NCBI GenBank assembly: GCA_913051935.1
Contig: CAJXCU010000025.1
Span: 1 to 32,691 of the forward strand
DNA: 32,691 bases
Source of the DNA: an uncultured Flavobacteriales bacterium
Lineage (GTDB): Bacteria > Bacteroidota > Bacteroidia > Flavobacteriales_D > Crocinitomicaceae
Reading direction: 5' to 3'
The notes beneath the pieces were generated by a model. That model saw only the letters and a program-made list of their open reading frames with translations, ran no database searches and had not been told where the DNA came from. Below, in pieces: positions 29,970 through 32,691 of the stretch (positions are counted from its first letter, which is position 1; every line of letters starts with the position of its first letter). The position numbers and the translations under genes were made by a program.

Positions 29970-32435
29970 ATGAAAACAAGAGTTTTTTTAACACTTTCTT
30001 TTTCTTTATTCGTTCTTTTAGGTTTTTCGCAAAAAACACTTTCCGGAATTGTCGAATCTGAGGATGGTTCTGCAATTCCTTTTGCGAAAATCCGGGTGGA
30101 TCAATCGCAGAAAGGAACCATTAGTAATGTCGAGGGTAAGTTCAAAATTGAGAACATTGCTTCTGATTCAAAGCAGATTATTGTGAGCGCTTTGGGTTAC
30201 GCCGAGCAAGAAATCTCAATCAAAGGAAATACAAGTAATATAAAGGTTCAGCTGTTCAAGCAAGTGCAAAACTTAGAAACTGTTCAGGTAGATGCAACAA
30301 GACCTCAAATTGTTCCTTCTTCAGCTACACAAATTGATAAGGAAGAAGATTTGCAAGGCAAAAACTTTGGACAAGACCTTCCGATTTTATTGAATACAAT
30401 GCCTTCTGTTGTGACAACATCAGATGCAGGTGCGGGAATCGGATATACTGGAATGAGAATCCGAGGAGTTGATGCAGAACGGATCAATGTGACCATCAAC
30501 GGAATCCCTGTCAACGATCCGGAATCTCACGGTACGTGGTGGGTGAATATGCCAGATTTGGTAGGATCAGTTGACAATATTCAGGTACAACGTGGTGTAG
30601 GGACTTCAACGAACGGTGCGGCCTCTTTTGGTGCCAGTGTCAATATCAAGACCGATAATATTTCTGAGAAAGCCTATGGTACGATAGATAATGCTGTTGG
30701 AAGTTTCAATACTTGGAAAAGTTCAGTTCGAGCAGGTACGGGTTTAATCGGTGGTAAATTCGCTATGGATGTCCGTTTATCAAGAGTATTGAGTGATGGA
30801 TTTATTGATAGAGCAAGCTCTAATCTTAAATCGTTTTATTTATCTGGTTCCTATGTTGGAAAAAAATCTTTGATCAAGGCTGTTGCTTTTAGTGGTAAAG
30901 AACGTACTTATCAATCTTGGTATGGAACTCCTGAAAGTGTCATCAATGGAGATGCTAATGAGATGAATGCCTATGCAGATAGAAATTATCTTTCAGATGC
31001 AGAGCGAACAAATTTATTGGAGTCAGGAAGGTCCTATAACTATTATACCTATCAAGATGAAGTTGACAACTACCAGCAGGACAACTATCAGCTACATTTT
31101 ACACATACATTTTCACCGAAAACGACACTCAACATTGCCGGTCATTATACAAAAGGTAGAGGGTATTACGAGCAATATAAGTTTGGTGAAAATCTTTCGG
31201 AGTATGGGCTTAGTAATGTAATTGTTGGAGCAGATACTGTAACAAGTACAGATTTAATTCGCCGCCGCTGGTTGGATAACGATTTTGTAGGTGGTGTATA
31301 TTCGCTATCTCATACCGTAAATTCAAATTTAAGCCTTCAGCTCGGTGGAGCGGGTAATACCTACATAGGGGCTCATTTTGGTGAGCTTGTTTGGGCAAGA
31401 TATGCATCTGAGAGTGAGATTTATGACCGCTATTATGACAACAATGCCCAGAAATCAGAATTTAGCTCATACTTCAAGGCCGATTATGTTAAAAACAATT
31501 GGAGCGTCTATGCAGATGTTCAGTACCGCCTTGTGGATTACAACTTTGGTGGTTTTGATGATGTTTCTGGAAACCTGATTGATTTAGACCAAAAAGAGGT
31601 TTATAATTTTATCAATCCTAAAGTGGGAGGTTCTTTCGCTTTTGATGCAAACAATAGATTATTTCTGAGTGCTGGAATTGGAAACAGAGAGCCTGTTCGA
31701 AAGGATTTCAGAGAAAGTTCCATGCAAAGCCGTCCAGAGCATGAGACTTTAACGGATTTAGAGCTAGGCCACTCTTTTGAGGCTGCCAAGCTTCAAGTGC
31801 GCACCAATATATATTTTATGAATTACGAAAACCAACTGATTAATACAGGTAAAGTAAATGACGTGGGTGCTTACACAAGAATCAATGTCGACGAAAGCTA
31901 CAGACTCGGAATTGAGCTAGCAGCAATTGTACGACCATTCGATGAGTTAGATGTCCATGCAGGATTTACGTATAGTGAAAATAAGATTGCTTCTTTCACA
32001 GAATACGTTGATAATTATGATAATTATGACGAGAATGGAAATATGATTCAAGATGTTATCGGCCATACTGATACTGATATGGCGTTTTCACCTAACGTGA
32101 TTGGTAATGTCGGTTTTACTTACAGACCTTTTGATGGCCTTGCATTAAACTGGATGACCAAATATGTGGGTGATCAATTCTTAGACAATACGTCAAATCA
32201 GGATCGAAAAATTGATGCCTTTACGTATTCCAATGTAAGTCTTAATTATACCATTGAAGACCTTATTTTTAAGTCAATTACTTTAGGGGTTCAGTGCAAT
32301 AATATTTTGGATGCCAAGTACCAAAACAATGGATATACTTGGGGTTATATTGCCGGAGGACAGAGAACAGTAGAGAATTTCTATTATCCTCAAGCAGGGC
32401 GTAACTTTATGTTTAGGCTCTTAATTCAGATGTAG
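29970..32435 (+). CDS. TonB-dependent outer membrane receptor, thiamine-regulated
   Basis: 821 residues from the ATG at 29970, where MKTRVFLTLSFSLFVLLGFSQ is a good signal peptide; an upstream TTG in frame adds eight residues and overlaps the possible control region. A CarboxypepD_reg domain (about 22-100; LSGIVESEDGSAIPFAKI, YAEQEISIKG) precedes the plug (about 110-230; SATQID.., GYTGMRIRGVDAERINVTINGIPVND, GASVNIKT) and a 22-strand-type barrel to the end. TonB-dependent receptors carry large or scarce nutrients across the outer membrane. The TPP riboswitch in front makes thiamine, or a precursor, the best substrate guess. It is followed by a terminator and has no SusD partner in this window. 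Confidence 0.93.
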   Translation: MKTRVFLTLSFSLFVLLGFSQKTLSGIVESEDGSAIPFAKIRVDQSQKGTISNVEGKFKIENIASDSKQIIVSALGYAEQEISIKGNTSNIKVQLFKQVQNLETVQVDATRPQIVPSSATQIDKEEDLQGKNFGQDLPILLNTMPSVVTTSDAGAGIGYTGMRIRGVDAERINVTINGIPVNDPESHGTWWVNMPDLVGSVDNIQVQRGVGTSTNGAASFGASVNIKTDNISEKAYGTIDNAVGSFNTWKSSVRAGTGLIGGKFAMDVRLSRVLSDGFIDRASSNLKSFYLSGSYVGKKSLIKAVAFSGKERTYQSWYGTPESVINGDANEMNAYADRNYLSDAERTNLLESGRSYNYYTYQDEVDNYQQDNYQLHFTHTFSPKTTLNIAGHYTKGRGYYEQYKFGENLSEYGLSNVIVGADTVTSTDLIRRRWLDNDFVGGVYSLSHTVNSNLSLQLGGAGNTYIGAHFGELVWARYASESEIYDRYYDNNAQKSEFSSYFKADYVKNNWSVYADVQYRLVDYNFGGFDDVSGNLIDLDQKEVYNFINPKVGGSFAFDANNRLFLSAGIGNREPVRKDFRESSMQSRPEHETLTDLELGHSFEAAKLQVRTNIYFMNYENQLINTGKVNDVGAYTRINVDESYRLGIELAAIVRPFDELDVHAGFTYSENKIASFTEYVDNYDNYDENGNMIQDVIGHTDTDMAFSPNVIGNVGFTYRPFDGLALNWMTKYVGDQFLDNTSNQDRKIDAFTYSNVSLNYTIEDLIFKSITLGVQCNNILDAKYQNNGYTWGYIAGGQRTVENFYYPQAGRNFMFRLLIQM

Positions 32436-32455
32436 AGTTTGAAGTTATAAAACAG

Positions 32456-32487
32456 AGCAGTGCTTTACCTCAATGCACTGCTTTTTT
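32456..32487 (+). terminator. Intrinsic terminator after TonB receptor gene
   Basis: AGCAGTGC (32456-32463) pairs perfectly with GCACTGCT (32475-32482), loop of 11 bases, followed by T6. It separates the receptor gene from the partial gene downstream. Confidence 0.85.
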
Positions 32488-32500
32488 ATTTGGCCTAAAC

Positions 32501-32528
32501 TTTGTTATGTGCAGAGTATGTATATTTG
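32501..32528 (+). promoter_or_regulatory. Candidate promoter of the last gene
   Basis: TTTG (32501-32504), 16 bases, then TATATTTG (32521-32528): the same arrangement as the amidase promoter. It predicts a start near 32535 and a leader of about 29 bases to the ATG at 32564. The spacer is at the short end of what I know for these promoters. Confidence 0.5.
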
Positions 32529-32563
32529 AACGTGTTTACAAAAGCAAACAAAAACAAACAAAA

Positions 32564-32691
32564 ATGAAATTACATTCTTACTTACGATCAATCGTTTTAA
32601 TCTTTTCATGTCTTTCGATTCATGCGCAAGATGATATGAATTCGTCAAACCCTTCAAAAGAAATTGTTGAGCAAGATGATAAACCGTCATA
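32564..32691 (+). CDS. Secreted protein, C-terminus beyond window
   Basis: Only the first 42 codons are in the window, and the frame is open to the right edge. The ATG at 32564 begins MKLHSYLRSIVLIFSCLSIHAQ, a signal peptide that ends near residue 22 (the Cys in LIFSCLS is within the hydrophobic part, without a good lipobox). The following residues are Asp-, Asn- and Ser-rich, as at the start of many exported proteins. It has its own promoter-like site and a terminator upstream, so it is not part of the receptor transcript. No function can be inferred. Confidence 0.7.
   Translation, partial: MKLHSYLRSIVLIFSCLSIHAQDDMNSSNPSKEIVEQDDKPS

Noticed and set aside
32505-32690. 61-codon minus-strand open frame at the right edge
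   Set aside because: Antisense to a plus-strand frame with a good signal peptide, promoter and start codon; a shadow frame.

Overview
The window is a piece of chromosome from a low-GC member of the Bacteroidota, most likely a marine flavobacterium-like organism. The evidence is the lineage-typical gliding lipoprotein GldH, a RicT/PSP1 protein with a Cys-rich N-terminus, a Bacteroidota-style LptD, a CarboxypepD_reg/TonB receptor, secreted protein with a T9SS/FlgD-like C-terminus, no clear Shine-Dalgarno sites, and several -7 boxes of the form TAnnTTTG. Most of it is ordinary core genome. No phage, insertion sequence, CRISPR array, tRNA or rRNA gene was seen.

Layout. (1) Positions 1-3898, minus strand: holB, ricT, gldH and a small conserved protein in a tight row, then a lipoprotein cut by the window edge. 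(2) 3963-7282: a secreted coiled-coil protein on the plus strand, convergent with an outer-membrane-like protein, radA and rsmI on the minus strand. (3) 7415-10657, plus: deoC, an aldehyde dehydrogenase and a shortened ALDH relative without catalytic residues, nearly without spacers. (4) 10654-13655, minus: a membrane iron-sulfur protein, a small HAD protein, a two-CCG-domain iron-sulfur protein and a small conserved protein, overlapping or nearly so. (5) 13839-18650: amidase and MCE/MlaD genes divergent from lptD, an envelope-building cluster. (6) 18665-20093, minus: a GyrI-like gene broken by a frameshift and an OmpA-like lipoprotein. (7) 20161-25420, minus: a compact four-gene unit of a large secreted lamin-tail protein, a small barrel protein, a TerB/LETM1-like protein and an ABC ATPase without a permease. 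(8) 25491-29380: asd, a helical-repeat protein, and a secreted CsgG/LpoB-like plus barrel protein whose signal peptide is encoded across a run of nine G. (9) 29522-32691: a pterin dehydratase, then a TPP riboswitch in front of a TonB-dependent receptor, and the start of another secreted protein.

Together the genes cover DNA replication and repair, rRNA methylation, aldehyde and deoxyribose metabolism, electron transfer of unknown partners, cell-envelope assembly, and thiamine-controlled uptake. The items most worth a second look are the four-gene unit at 20161-25420, the G9 tract at 28254, the ALDH pseudoenzyme, the frameshifted GyrI-like gene, and the possible expression platform of the TPP riboswitch. 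No stretch longer than 300 bases lacks a gene; the longest gap, 27975-28210, is AT-rich and holds an 18-bp perfect palindrome.
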